Part shown: positions 9,901 through 19,123 of the stretch, in pieces
Layout of the letters: each line of letters begins with the position of its first letter
Numbering within the stretch: position 1 is the first letter of the stretch
Source: Apostichopus parvimensis
Taxonomy: Eukaryota; Echinodermata; Holothuroidea; Aspidochirotida; Stichopodidae
Direction: 5' to 3'
Assembly (NCBI GenBank): GCA_000934455.1
Contig: KN889018.1
Span: 51,393 to 74,454, forward strand
DNA length: 23,062 bases
Notes under the pieces: generated by a model
What the model saw: the letters and a program-made list of their open reading frames with translations, nothing else
Database searches by the model: none
Told to the model about the DNA's origin: nothing
Program-made: the position numbers and the translations under genes

Positions 9901-12900
9901 CAGTTAAGAATGAAACACCTGAAATGACAAGACTAGCCAACATTCCACATGACAAACTTAACAAGGAAACTGACAGATTATTCTTTGGTTTCAATTGTAT
10001 TTCCTAGTTCTGTCCGAGGAATCTTTCGAGATGTCATCAAACTGGTAAGCATCAGACGTTTCCCTCTCAATCATAATATTTCTTTTCCCCATCTTATGCA
10101 ACATATATAGATACCTTGCAACATATATAGATACCTAGCAACATATATATACATACTTAGCAACATATATATAGATACCTAGCAACATATGTATACATAC
10201 TTAGCAACATATATATAGATACCTAGCAACATACAGATACCTAGCAACATACAGATACCTAGCAACATATATATATACTTAGCAACATATATGTAGATAC
10301 CTAGCAACATATACAGATAACTAGCAACATACACAGATACCTAGCAACATATATAGATACCTTGCAACATATATAGATACCTAGCATCATATGTATACAT
10401 ACCTAGCAACAGATATATAGATACCTAGCAACGTACAGATACCTAGCAACATATATATATACTTAGCAACATATATGTAGATACATAGCATCATATGCAG
10501 ATACTTAGCAACATATACAGATGCCTAACAACATACCTAGTCTTATCTTCCATTAATGCTGACTGTATTGGTATTAAGAGGATATGAAAAGTTGCTAAAG
10601 GAGAAAAGACAATCCTGGTCTTTTTTTTTGTGGTGGTTCTTTTGGCTTTTGTCTCCTGTGCTTACCGTGGAACTGCAGGTATATTATAACTTCACGTTTG
10701 TTTTTAGTAACTGATTAATATTTCTGCAGGATGATATGTGAATACTCTTGTCTGGTGGAAGTCAGTAACACTTATTGATCTCTTGATGTGCTTTTGTTTG
10801 AAGGATGGTCATGACCTTTCACCTCAGATTGGCTTTGACGTGCCAACTACTTCACTTCCCAGTGTGGGACCAAGTTTCTTTCCAGGGCAGGAGGTTAAGA
10901 CCAATATACTGCAGTTTTTACAGGGGTGAGAAAACTCAAAAATTTTCTTTATATCTGCTCTTTGATGAATTTTTGGATGCTATTTTTAATTAACAAATTC
11001 CCATAATGAAGAAGAAGTTGACATTTTGGAAAATTTTCCCAAGTTACATCTCACATGTTATTAATACTGTTATACTGATATGAAAAAGTGTCTTGATGGT
11101 GAATGTTGACAGTCAAATGGAATCATAGCAGTTGCTAATTAATCTTGCATTTTGAGAAATACACCCAAAGTTTGGTAAAATTGTCTATAAACTGCTTTAA
11201 AACATGAATGTCAAAAATATTGATTAGAGTATAACATTGACTAATGTGGAAATTGATGAACAATCTGTCAAGTTTTGTCATGGTTTTTTTTTTTTAATAA
11301 GACAGAATTAGATTTCTTCATGGCAATTAGTTATTCAGTGTTTGAACAGAGGTCTTTGTTAAAGAACAGAGGAAAGAACAAATGGACCAGGATGACGTAT
11401 CTTCACCAACATTGCTGGTTAACTGGATTTATCCTAGAAGCTTCCATGTTCAATGAAACAGTAAATATATGTCTTGATATATAAAAAAAATGTTAATATA
11501 TATAAATTAATATATGGTGTTTTTCTTCAATGTTACAGCTACTACACTGAATTTGATGCTCAGGACAGGAGCAAATTGATAGATATATACCATGATCAAG
11601 TGAGTTTATAAGTCAACATTTTGTTGCAAACGAAATATGAGGGGGGGGGGAGGTGGAATCTTGCCAAGTAGTCACGAAATATCCACATGGATTTATATTT
11701 GATGCAGGTTCCAGCAAGAATTATGAATAATTTATCAGTGGAAATAAAAATGGTTTGCTACCTTTGAAATAAAATGCAAAGTGATTTTGTTATTTGAGTA
11801 ATCCCTTAGAGTCTTCAGTTTGTTCACATGAGATGAAATTAACCGGTGTAATTTTCTTTTTCTTTCCTTTTCTAACCAAAGGCCAAATTTTCCCTGTCAC
11901 TACCCTTTGATTATGGACATGGTAGTAGCTGGTACAAACAACTTGCTCATCATTTTGCACAGAGCAGGAACTTCAAGAAAGGACAAGACGACTGTGAGTG
12001 GTTTGGCTGTTCTCTTGGTTTTACTCTTAGTCACCCCTTTAACTATGACTTCTTGTTATTACTCTGTCTCGTATCAGTTGTTAAACCTTTTGCACCATTT
12101 TGTGATTTAATTAATTGACTATTTTCCAATAGCTTTGGGGGGGGGGGGAGATCCCTTGCGTGTTAATGAGGTACAAAAAAAGTAGTAAAGAAAATCAAAT
12201 ATCTGGCAGTGTCACTCTTCTCAAACACTAGTTTAGTGTCAATACTTTTCAATGATTGCGCACTTCCGAGGTATTAAACGTATATGCGTGTGCAACAAAC
12301 AACAACAAATGCAACAAAATTCAAAAGGCACCTTTCCTCCAATGATAATATGCCAGAGAGGTGTTGATTTATAAGAAGAGCATGTTTCGATTGAGTTTTG
12401 ATAGTTTATAAAACAATGGATCAATGTTTTAGGCCGCCACTGAGGAGCCCACATCACCATCAAGTTAGCCTAAAAGGAGCATCCCAGTTACTAAGCATAT
12501 TTTAAAAGTGAATAATATCTTAAAAACAGGAATAGTTGAAGAAGCACTTCTAGAAAGTTAAAAAAAAATTTTTGTGTGACTATGACCATGGAGGTACACC
12601 TGTCAAATCACCATTCTGCCCAAAATCATCCCCTAACCATGTACCATTACTTTAACTTCACTTCCAGTTTTTATTGGTTTTTTCAGACAAGAAAGACAAG
12701 AGTCTGAAGCTGATCAAGCAGGGTCGACTCGCAGTAGCAGCATGTTTGAGCGAACTGCCTCAGACGCAGCACGACCTCAATTCTTTTGTCGTAGATGTGT
12801 CTTTAGTCCAGGTAAATCAAATTGTCAGTAATGTTAAAAAAGTTAATATAGGCAGAATTACAGGGTAAATTTAATGGTCAGTTGCAAATACAGGTAGTTT

Positions 12901-15653
12901 AGATCGCCGGTCGCCTTTAACTCCTCTCAGGTATATATTCTGCTTTCAAATATGATTAATGGTCAGAAAGCTCCTGTAATATGATGTCAGCCTCTTTTCA
13001 ATCCCCTTTGAACCTTATTGCGCGGTTACTTGACTGCTTAGATTAATTCTTATAACTCTGTCGAAGAATAAACTGTTAGTGTCGTCTATACTATAAAGTA
13101 TCAGCAACATTACTCCCTAAGTATGTTTTTGTACACATGTAGCCCTATATATTGCTCAGTTTTCATGATTCATGGTCTGTTTGCTTACAAAGGTAGCCCA
13201 GTCACTCTGAGTAGCATGTGATTTTTTTTAATTTCTTATTCCTCCAAAAGTAAAAGCAAATATTGAAATGTACCATGCTTCGCTTCTGTCTTTTGTTTTG
13301 TTTCTTTTTTGTGCAATTTTCCTGAAATATAATGGTCTCCAGCAGATCAAACTTACATATTTAGCAAAAATCTGAACATTCACAAGTTTTAAAAAAGTTG
13401 GAATCAGTGTAGGTGAAAAAACACGACATGAACTAAGGAACATATTGATTTAATTTTCATCATTATCACCATAAAATGAATATCTAATATCTTTTAAGCC
13501 AAATTAATGACAGTGATTTCGTCATGCTGATCTTTTCCTTCTCGTTTATTTTACAGCCGCCCCTGGTGAATTTTACCGTTGGCGGTGTCCTAAAAGAAAG
13601 TGAGTCGTAAATGCCATTCTCCTTCAACATTTAAATTTTTACAGTATTCCTTCTTGTAAAGATCATTCACTGAGTTTAATCCTGTTCTTGTCAATAACTT
13701 CACAGCACCTTAAAGTCAAGTATTGTTTTTTTTTTATCTTTGTATTGCAGAAGAGAGGAGCAAGACTGTTATTGCTTTCAGTAGAGCATTTATTGTATGT
13801 GCAGGACAGACAGGTTTGGTTGTACTAAATGATCACCTTACTTACAGGCAACCTTCAGAACAACAAAAGAAGGTAGGTATATGAGGATTACAGGACACAA
13901 CCATGGGGGAGGGGGGTGGGGTAGGGAAGTTATTGATGGCAATAGAGCATTTATTGTATGTGCAGGACAGACAGGTTTGGTTGTACTAAATGACCACCTT
14001 ACTTACAGGCAACCTTCAGAACAACAAAAGAAGGTATGTATGTGTGGATTACAGGAAATAATCATGAGGGGGGGGGGGGGGGGGGGGGGAGGGGTGGAGT
14101 AGGGAAGTTATCAATGGCAATATTTTGTAATCCAGTTTTTATGATTTATTGACATTATTGGTGTCCCTATATATATACAGAATCATCAAAAATTTGACTT
14201 ATAATAAAAATTGAGCTAGTTTTATAATAGTTAGTAACTTTAAGAGAAGTGTGTACGTCTAAGTCAAACAAATTCGCTTTTCCTTTGTATTGTAAGATAT
14301 AAGTCTTCATGGCTTCTTTTGTTGACATAATGTGAAACAGAGTAAAATCATTCATTGTAACAGTGTGTCATTTTGTATCTCTAATCAGGTGATGTCTCCT
14401 GCAGATAACATATGAACATCATCATAATTCTATTTGATTCATTGACCTTTAATATTTTCTCTCTTTTTTTTTTTTTTTGGGTCATGCAGGCATCCTTCAA
14501 TAATCCAGCTCCTACTCCTACCCATAGCCCAGTCAGTGCTGTTGCCCCTGGCCCGTCTCCGGTAGTTTCCCCAGTCGCCCCGGCAGTGCCCGATACGACC
14601 GTCAAGCAGCAGATGGTTCAACAATTTATCAAGGATTCTGGAATGAATGCTTCATTCTCTGAAAGGTGACCGGCTCTTTACGATTCAGCCCGCTTTGCCT
14701 ACAATAGATCACAGAAGATATGATTTTAAATTCCAAGCTATGCCCATCAGTTATTGGCCATTTCAATATAAAAGTAGAAGTAGGAAAGAATAAAGAAGGA
14801 ATTAGTTACTATCGTTTTCTCCTTTAGTTTCCATTCTGTTGACAGAGGAATAAACAGAGTAGCAATTTCTTTGAGGATGAGTGGATGTACAGTATAAAGC
14901 ACATATTTTCCAGAGCTGTCATAAGTCTTAGCCATGAACAAATATTACATTTGTCTTTTTTTCAGGTGCTTGGAGGAAAACGGCTGGGATTACCCAACAG
15001 CAGGAGCTGTATTTACTAACCTCAAGGTGTGTAGTGCATAAGCTGTCAATTTTTTGCTCTTTTTTTTTTTTTTTTTCACTCAAATTTCAGAAACCGGGAA
15101 TGGGTGATCATCAGTATTTGGCCTCAAATTTTAGAGATGATAAAATTTTAAAAAAATCTCAAAACTACTTTCCTAGTAGATTTGAAATTTTGAATGTCCA
15201 AATTATATTCAGGTATCAGGAGGTGTTAAACTCAGACCATTAAATTATTTCTTATTATGGAAAAGTACTTTTTTTGAGGGAGGCAGTAAACTGTGAGCAT
15301 GAGTTACCATAATTTATACTTTTTAGCATATTTGGGTTCTAATGCTTGACATATTCCACATATTCAAGAAAAGCTTGAACTTCAGCCTCAATTTGAACTT
15401 CATTTTCGATTTTAGTTATGTTTAATTCCTTCCCTCACCCCCCCCCCCCCTTTTTGGTAGGAAAATAAGAGCTCAGGTTTGGCCTCCAGTATAATTATAT
15501 CAAAGTTGTCAAGGATTCATCACAATTGCCAATCACCATTTTTTTTCAACAAATCCAATGTGTGACGTTCTCATCTGCTAAATCCGTTTCTGTCTTTTAT
15601 ATCGTTAGAATGAGGGCAAGATACCACCAGCAGCATTTGTACAGCAGTCGTAA
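943..15653 (+). CDS. NXF1: NXF1/TAP nuclear mRNA export receptor, 19 coding exons, 681 aa
   Basis: General mRNA export receptor. With its partner NXT1 (p15) it binds mRNPs in the nucleus and carries them through pores by binding FG nucleoporins. Coding exons: 943-1009, 2039-2309, 3377-3530, 3763-3846, 4263-4367, 5143-5296, 5770-5858, 6514-6621, 7118-7227, 10008-10044, 10804-10925, 11539-11599, 11882-11993, 12687-12811, 13557-13599, 13751-13872, 14490-14665, 14966-15026, 15609-15653. Every junction has GT and AG, phases agree, and the total is 2046 nt. The start ATG at 943 has an in-frame TAG just upstream (934-936), so the frame cannot extend within this exon. Signature stretches matching the vertebrate protein include [30 protein letters not shown] and NGWDY near the C terminus. 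Human NXF1 is about 619 aa; the excess here is mainly in the RG-rich N terminus and the proline-rich linker. No frame break is seen. Individual boundaries rest on consensus and phase, not on cDNA. Confidence 0.97.
1010..2038 (+). other. NXF1 intron 1
   Basis: Donor GTAAGA and acceptor TTATTCAG. The intron is AT-rich with several AGGCCTA and TAGGCTA words. No exon-like or RNA-gene signal was found. Confidence 0.85.
2310..3376 (+). other. NXF1 intron 2
   Basis: Donor GTAAGT and acceptor TTGTTTCAG. The distal half is occupied by a 55-bp minisatellite, listed separately. Nothing else stands out. Confidence 0.88.
2861..3296. repeat. 55-bp minisatellite, 8 copies
   Basis: Eight head-to-tail units begin GTGTATGCTACTTAGCTTGA, contain GGCTGAGGAGCACCT and end CTGCTGC. 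Unit 1 lacks four bases; the others are 55 bp. Variation is concentrated in the six or so bases after GCACCT, while the core is almost invariant. The array ends about 80 bases before exon 3. Confidence 0.95.
3531..3762 (+). other. NXF1 intron 3 with a small inverted repeat
   Basis: Short intron, donor GTAGGT. At 3666-3693 the arms CCGACAT and ATGTCGG face each other across 14 bases and could form a hairpin. No function is known to me. Confidence 0.7.
3847..4262 (+). other. NXF1 intron 4
   Basis: Donor GTAAGC, acceptor ATTCACAG after a pyrimidine-rich stretch. No other feature seen. Confidence 0.85.
4368..5142 (+). other. NXF1 intron 5
   Basis: Donor GTACCG, acceptor TTTGTCAG. Unique-looking AT-rich sequence. 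Open frames on the minus strand here are short, without recognisable content. Confidence 0.85.
5297..5769 (+). other. NXF1 intron 6
   Basis: Donor GTAAGG, acceptor TCTCATAAG after a good pyrimidine tract. Nothing else seen. Confidence 0.85.
5859..6513 (+). other. NXF1 intron 7
   Basis: Donor GTAAGA, acceptor TCCTACAG. Nothing beyond AT-rich intron sequence. Confidence 0.85.
6622..7117 (+). other. NXF1 intron 8
   Basis: Donor GTAAGT, acceptor TTTTCAAAG. Its 3' half contains the SINE/LINE-like repeat listed separately. Confidence 0.85.
6815..6990 (+). mobile_element. SINE/LINE-like retroelement tail
   Basis: The stretch ends in CGCTTTGAGACC, then GGTATAAAGCGCTATATAAA and an ATTATTATC-like tail. 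This 'AAGCGCTATATAAA' ending followed by an ATT-rich tail is a familiar 3' end of retroposons of the L2 and related SINE types in many animal genomes. The 5' limit is uncertain. It sits about 130 bases upstream of exon 9. Confidence 0.55.
7268..7270 (+). other. Stop codon of the predicted intron-retained short NXF1
   Basis: In the exon 9 frame, the intron is open for 14 codons counting the split Arg codon, then reads TGA. The short product would keep the RRM and most of the LRR domain and lose the NTF2-like and UBA-like domains. This parallels the human short Tap protein in layout. Confidence 0.65.
7813..7872 (+). promoter_or_regulatory. CTE-like RNA element (single TAP-binding internal loop)
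   Basis: Predicted fold, read by eye: outer stem ATCTG (7813-7817) with CAGAT (7868-7872), a GTT bulge, stem TGCC (7821-7824) with GGCA (7864-7867), an internal loop, then stem TCCTC (7839-7843) with GAGGA (7847-7851) closed by AGA. The 5' loop strand contains GACGGGTAAGA (7828-7838). The 3' strand contains ACCTAGGACAGG (7854-7865, its last two bases in the stem). From memory, these match the TAP-binding loop of the simian retrovirus CTE at 11 of 11 and 11 of 12 positions; the one change is A to G. Vertebrate NXF1 intron 10 carries a related element that NXF1 protein binds to export the intron-retaining mRNA. The known CTE has two such loops related by symmetry; only one is visible here, equivalent to a half-site. 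Position in the orthologous intron makes chance unlikely. Confidence 0.78.
8800..9260 (-). pseudogene. Decayed coding-like stretch, unidentified, inside NXF1 intron 9
   Basis: On the minus strand, 9213-9100 reads [20 protein letters not shown] and continues [16 protein letters not shown]. After a frame change near 9088, the sequence 9087-8876 reads [19 protein letters not shown] and then a further 47 or so residues to a TGA, past which the frame remains open for about 30 codons. Amino-acid composition is protein-like and the two pieces look contiguous, but I do not recognise a family. A CAG lies at the frame change, so splicing of a nested gene is an alternative to decay. No start, promoter or full gene is evident, and chance open frames remain possible. 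Confidence 0.3.
10045..10803 (+). other. NXF1 intron 10
   Basis: Donor GTAAGC, acceptor TGTTTGAAG. More than half is an AT-rich tandem array, listed separately. Confidence 0.85.
10098..10535. repeat. AT-rich minisatellite of about 20 bp (ACATATATAGATACCTAGCA)
   Basis: About twenty imperfect units of the form GCAACATATATAGATACCTA. Variants have TACATACTTA in place of GATACCTA and lengths of roughly 16 to 23. Two or more alternating subtypes (ATAGATACCTA and ATACATACTTA) suggest higher-order repeat units. Confidence 0.93.
10926..11538 (+). other. NXF1 intron 11
   Basis: Donor GTGAGA, acceptor TGTTACAG. AT-rich; an open frame at 11275-11484 is not conserved-looking. Confidence 0.85.
11994..12686 (+). 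other. NXF1 intron 13
   Basis: Donor GTGAGT, acceptor TTTTTTCAG. Contains a G run near 12136-12147. No other feature. The preceding intron 12 (11600-11881) also holds a G run near 11641. Confidence 0.85.
12812..13556 (+). other. NXF1 intron 14
   Basis: Donor GTAAAT, acceptor TATTTTACAG. Nothing else recognised. Confidence 0.85.
13782..14121 (+). repeat. Tandem duplication covering the 3' part of NXF1 exon 16 and its donor
   Basis: Unit 1 (13782-13942) starts TAGAGCATTTATTG inside exon 16 and runs through the donor and 70 intron bases to GATGGCAA. Unit 2 (13943-14121) repeats it. The 90-odd coding bases differ by one synonymous change (GAT to GAC) and the donor changes from GTAGGT to GTATGT. 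The intronic G-rich tract has grown to an unbroken run of 24 G (14066-14089). Unit 2 lacks the exon's first 31 bases and its pyrimidine tract. If spliced at AATAG it would give an 88-nt exon that breaks the frame, so it is best read as an exon remnant. Confidence 0.92.
13943..14033 (+). pseudogene. Truncated duplicate of NXF1 exon 16
   Basis: The copy encodes the last beta strands of the NTF2-like domain ([12 protein letters not shown] onward to the QQKK end) and keeps a good donor at 14034, but the acceptor side is missing. Neither addition to nor replacement of exon 16 preserves the reading frame. Confidence 0.8.
14152..14292 (+). repeat. Dispersed repeat A, copy 1
   Basis: Shares with 16701-16874 the blocks CATTATTGGTGTCCCT, ATTGAGC, AGTTTTATAATAGTT and AGAAGTGTGTACGT in the same order and orientation. 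The second copy carries about 35 additional bases in the middle. No coding or terminal repeat is visible. Confidence 0.75.
15027..15608 (+). other. NXF1 intron 18
   Basis: Donor GTGTGT, acceptor ATCGTTAG. Contains one copy of dispersed repeat B, T runs near 15060 and a C run near 15440. Confidence 0.82.
15095..15350 (+). repeat. Dispersed repeat B, copy 1
   Basis: Shares ordered blocks with 20931-21120: TCATCAGTAT, CCAAATTTTAG-like, ACTTTCCTA, GAGGGAG, ACCATTAA/ACCATTTAA and TAGCATATTTGGG. Divergence is considerable, so limits are approximate. Confidence 0.55.
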
Positions 15654-16700
15654 TGACACTCTGCATCTCGCTTTATAAGAAAGCCCAAAGGGAAGAGCAA
15701 ACAATCATGTCTATACTCGGTGATCATGAAAGATGGATTCACATGTAAGCATTGATGCCTTGAACTCTACAGCCAGCCCAATACATAGATGACCCGGGCA
15801 GTCAACAAACGGTTAGAGGTACCTCCAGTATGGCAGTACTACCATGGTCTCATGGCTGCAGTTCATACGATGTTAAAAGATTATCAAATTCTGGGCGTAT
15901 CGGTCAGTGTTGGATGTGTCTATAGACAGGAGGAGCATTGCTGTTAGTAGTTGCCACTGTGAAATGAACATGTATGAAACAGTTACAATAGCCAGAGGTC
16001 CCATGCATTATAGTCTGTACCAATCAGACATTAAGTTCCATGGCTTCAGTAATTGTAACATTCATTGTGTTGGATTAATCAGTAGACAACACACTAAAGC
16101 TCATAGCTGCTAGTAGTACCGGTATCAATTGCTACGATGGGTGCACATCGAAGAAGAGGTTTTCAAAATACTGCACCAGCTAAAAGAATTAAAACTAAAC
16201 CTGACATGACAGATGGAGAATCTGACACTCTGTAGTACCGTTGTAAAGTTACACATCTAAAGCAAAAAATATTGGAAAGTCCAGCTGTAAGGCAATGTGT
16301 AGAGCCCACTTGCCTAATATGAGAAATTAATAGGCGTCTCATGTGCCTCGTTTGCTTTGATACAATGGACGGTGTTATCAAATAGTGACTTTATTGCAAT
16401 TGAAGTGTGGGTGGTAACCTAGACAATGTCATTTAAATATATCTCACACACATACGTGTACACACATGCACACACACACAAACAAAGGTTAGCAAATGAT
16501 AGCAATGGGCAGGGCATTCTTCAGTGTATACATTTGGACTGTATTGTGCTTTTCAGTTAAGTGGATTAAAAGTTGGAAGGAAATTGTTTAATAATCACTT
16601 TTGCGTCCATAAAATTTAGCATCGGTACAATATCAGTTTCATAAGGGGTTATTCCCTAAGTGAGTGATTCAACTTCTTCTTTTATTGGTGTGTTGGTGTG

Positions 16701-16874
16701 GCATTATTGGTGTCCCTGTTTTAACACAGAACCCACAAAATTCTTGATTCTTGAATGTAAATAACTACAAGTTAAATCATTTATAAAAAATTGAGCAAGT
16801 TTTATAATAGTTTGTTAATTTAAAAGAAGTGTGTACGTCCAAGTCGAACATATTTGCTTTCGTCTAGTATCAGA
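16701..16874 (+). repeat. Dispersed repeat A, copy 2
   Basis: Second copy of the element in intron 16. It keeps ATTATTGGTGTCCCTG, AGTTTTATAATAGTT and AGAAGTGTGTACGTCCAAGT. Located in the presumed 3' UTR, same orientation. Confidence 0.75.
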
Positions 16875-18689
16875 GATTATTTTCTAGTAAAGAGAGCCTG
16901 AAATTTTCATCATTCACATAATTTAGCAAGAACATCAAAAAAATGTGATAACTTGGATCCCTTATGTCTGGAGTGGTTCTCATGTACTTTATAATATTGC
17001 TACTTACTTTCATAAGGATATTTAACATGTGGATATTCTATCTTTGAGATTCATGTTTAGTTGTTGCTAGTATGATTGAGTTTGTGTGAATGTAGAGAGT
17101 TTTATAGACCACTCCTCCCTCATGTGTCGAGGGAAATGATCAAGGCAAGGAAAGAAAACAATATGGTAAATTCATTACGTTTTGAAACTTGTGTGGCTGA
17201 TATTACGGTTGAGTTTAATAGTTCATAATCTTTCTGTAAGTTATGAAATCAAACCAAAGATAGAAACATGGTTTTGTTGAATATAGGAGTTTGAAAGAAG
17301 ATAGTTTTTGCATATATTCTTCAGAGAAAAAAAAATTTTACTCCCTCATATTGCAAGTACTGTAAGTATAATTAAAAAACAAAAGGGGGCTTTAAACTTT
17401 AAAATGTCATGATTGTCAAACAGTTCACAGAAATCTGATTAAATTCTCTTTAAATTTTTGATGTAATATTTTCTGTTTTATCTTCTGCCCAGATCAATGT
17501 AACCCTTAAAATCCAACAATACTATAACCCTAATAACAAGTTACTAGCTAATGGTAGCAGTAAGAATCACTCCTTATAGTAGCCTTTCTTCGTGTATGCT
17601 TCTGTACTGCAGTACTGTATAGAAGAGTGGTGAATAGTCAAACATTCACTAAATAGTTTCAATCTTTCTGGTGCTCAGTGGTTTAATCTGTTTTGGTGGG
17701 AAGAAGTCTCAGTAGCAATTAATTCCTGACAGGTGACTGACCCCACATCAGAGCCTTTTATGTATATATTTGTAATACTGGGGTTCACTTGTTTAGGATT
17801 TATGCTATCAAATTCAGTTAGCATTTTTCATTGTCCATTCTGGTCACAAAGAACACATAATCCTCGAGAGAATGTGACTAATATCCCGCCAAATGTTTGG
17901 TGGTTTACGATTAATTAAACTCCTTATAAGTTTTTGGATAGAGTCGATTGCATTAAGCCTTTACATGTGACATTTGATCATATTTTAATCAGGTCACCAT
18001 CTTAAAAAGATGGGACCTGAGCAGTGATGGTTAGAGGTCAAATCGATAGTTGGTGTCAGTAACCGATGGATTGTTATATATGTTAGGGCAGCATAAAATG
18101 AAACAAACTTGAAACAATCAAGAACAATCCTGGAAGCGTGTTAATGCTCATCAAAGAAAGTCCAGGAGGCAGGTACATTTTTCTATTGTATTGCGGAAGT
18201 TGATATTTTTAGATCTTTTATCAACATTTTGTGACCATTCTTTTTTTTCAACTTTGTCACTATTATTATTATGATTTTTTTTAATTATATAAATGTGAAA
18301 TAAATTTGAATGCATTTTACACCATGTTTTTGCACTTTGCTTCTTTATAGGTTTCTGTTTGTTTGTATCTAAGCGGATCAATTGTTGCTGCATTAAGTAC
18401 AGGAAAGGAATCCTACTATTTAGGAGGGAGGGATCACATGACTTTTGTTATGTTTATGCGTAAAAATATTTCATGTCTATACCCTTTAATGACTGGTATC
18501 AAGTTAATTGAATTCAACCTTAGCTTGAATAAAGCTTGTTGGGTTTGGTAAAATTTCTGGCAAGTAGTAGAAAATAATACAAAATGCACAGCTGTGATTG
18601 GCATTGCTCTTAAGTTTCAAGGGTTTGTTTACAAAAGCTAACATGAAATCCTAAACAGCTTGTACCTTGGACTTCTGCTCTTTATTTAG

Positions 18690-18765
18690 GGGGTGTATCC
18701 AAGATTTTAGGGGATTCTGCTACCCTCCCCCCCCCCCCTCCAGAATTTTTTTTGGACATTCTTAG
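18690..18765. repeat. C-run repeat fragment
   Basis: GGGGGTGTATCCAAGATTTT, then TACCCTCC with a C run and TCCAGAATTTTTTTT. It is similar in style to the repeat end at 90-180. The assignment is tentative. Confidence 0.3.
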
Positions 18766-19117
18766 ACTATGTTATGTCTCTATGCAAAGTTGTGTTAATA
18801 ACTGCTTTGAAACTTTTGTGTAGGGTTGAAAAGAGGTGGATTTGTGCATTCCCTGATCCATGCCTAATGATAATTTAAGAAGTTCCCTAGGAAAATCAAT
18901 CAGCTTTTATTTAGAACTTATTTAAGTTTGATCAGAAAATTGTTTCTGAAAGTTGCTTTGAAGGAAGAGCAGCTGTTGAAGGCTAATCCACTAGTAATCA
19001 CTTGGTTCAAATTATCCTTATAATAATACAAATTAGTACAAAACTGGTTGCACCGCTAACTCAGAGCACCCTTCTCAGTGATCTCTTCACTTGGTATGAA
19101 TGACTGTGTTAAAGAAT

Positions 19118-19123
19118 AATAAA
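19118..19123 (+). terminator. Candidate NXF1 poly(A) signal
   Basis: AATAAA followed within 30 bases by a GU-rich run (GTTGTG and AGTTGTGTG). It is the best-looking of three plus-strand candidates. Confidence 0.45.

Larger units (their letters stand above)
7228..10007 (+). other. NXF1 intron 9: cassette (retainable) intron between 110-nt and 37-nt exons
   Basis: Donor GTACGT and acceptor ATTTCCTAG. The flanking exon lengths of 110 and 37 nt equal those reported for the conserved NXF exon-intron block whose intron is retained in some transcripts (human intron 10). Read-through from exon 9 adds codons ending in a TGA at 7268-7270, giving a 394-residue protein ending [13 protein letters not shown]. 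The intron carries a CTE-like element at 7813-7872. AATAAA motifs at 7465, 7636, 8442 and 9758 offer possible early polyadenylation sites; those at 8442 and 9758 lie downstream of the CTE-like element. The rest includes a decayed coding-like stretch on the minus strand. Confidence 0.85.
5770..10044 (+). other. NXF1: NXF1 exons 7-10: leucine-rich repeat domain, split by the cassette intron
   Basis: Exon 7 ([20 protein letters not shown]...HIPE), exon 8 ([14 protein letters not shown]...NLNLSSNS), exon 9 ([20 protein letters not shown]...[12 protein letters not shown]) and exon 10 ([12 protein letters not shown]) make the NXF1 leucine-rich repeats, residues about 255-393. LNLSSNR and LNLSSNS are clear repeat cores. 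Exon 9 is exactly 110 nt and exon 10 exactly 37 nt. These sizes are the hallmark of the conserved exon pair around the retainable intron in animal NXF genes (recalled from published work on NXF gene structure). The intron between them is about 2.8 kb, the largest in the gene. Confidence 0.95.
10804..13872 (+). other. NXF1: NXF1 exons 11-16: NTF2-like domain
   Basis: Residues about 394-588. Exon 11 starts with [14 protein letters not shown], corresponding to human [36 protein letters not shown] then opens the NTF2-like fold. Later landmarks are FSLSLPFDY (exon 13), [14 protein letters not shown] (exon 14), FTVGGVLKE (exon 15) and [21 protein letters not shown] (split over exon 16 codons). In the family this domain forms a heterodimer with NXT1 and carries one FG-binding pocket. 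All internal phases are consistent. Exon 16 is followed by a partial tandem copy of itself, listed separately. Confidence 0.95.
13873..14489 (+). other. NXF1 intron 16
   Basis: Donor GTAGGT and acceptor GTCATGCAG after a long T run. It contains the exon 16 remnant, a 24-base G run and one copy of dispersed repeat A. Confidence 0.85.
14490..15653 (+). other. NXF1: NXF1 exons 17-19: proline-rich linker and C-terminal UBA-like (TAP-C) domain
   Basis: Exon 17 encodes a linker rich in proline, alanine, serine and threonine (residues about 589-620), followed by [22 protein letters not shown]. Exon 18 gives [20 protein letters not shown] and exon 19 ends in [10 protein letters not shown] and TAA (15651-15653). 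This matches the TAP-C domain, whose NWDY-type loop binds FG nucleoporins; here the tetrapeptide reads GWDY. The linker is longer than in human NXF1. Exon 19 adds only 14 residues, and its acceptor is TTAG. Confidence 0.94.

Noticed and set aside
13881-14102. Separate 73-residue open frame
   Set aside because: It is intron sequence running through the exon 16 remnant; its only conserved part is the duplicated exon piece.
16420-16440. GGTAACCTAGACAATG as another CTE strand
   Set aside because: It matches only a few bases, has no opposing GACGGGTAA strand, and lies outside the cassette intron.
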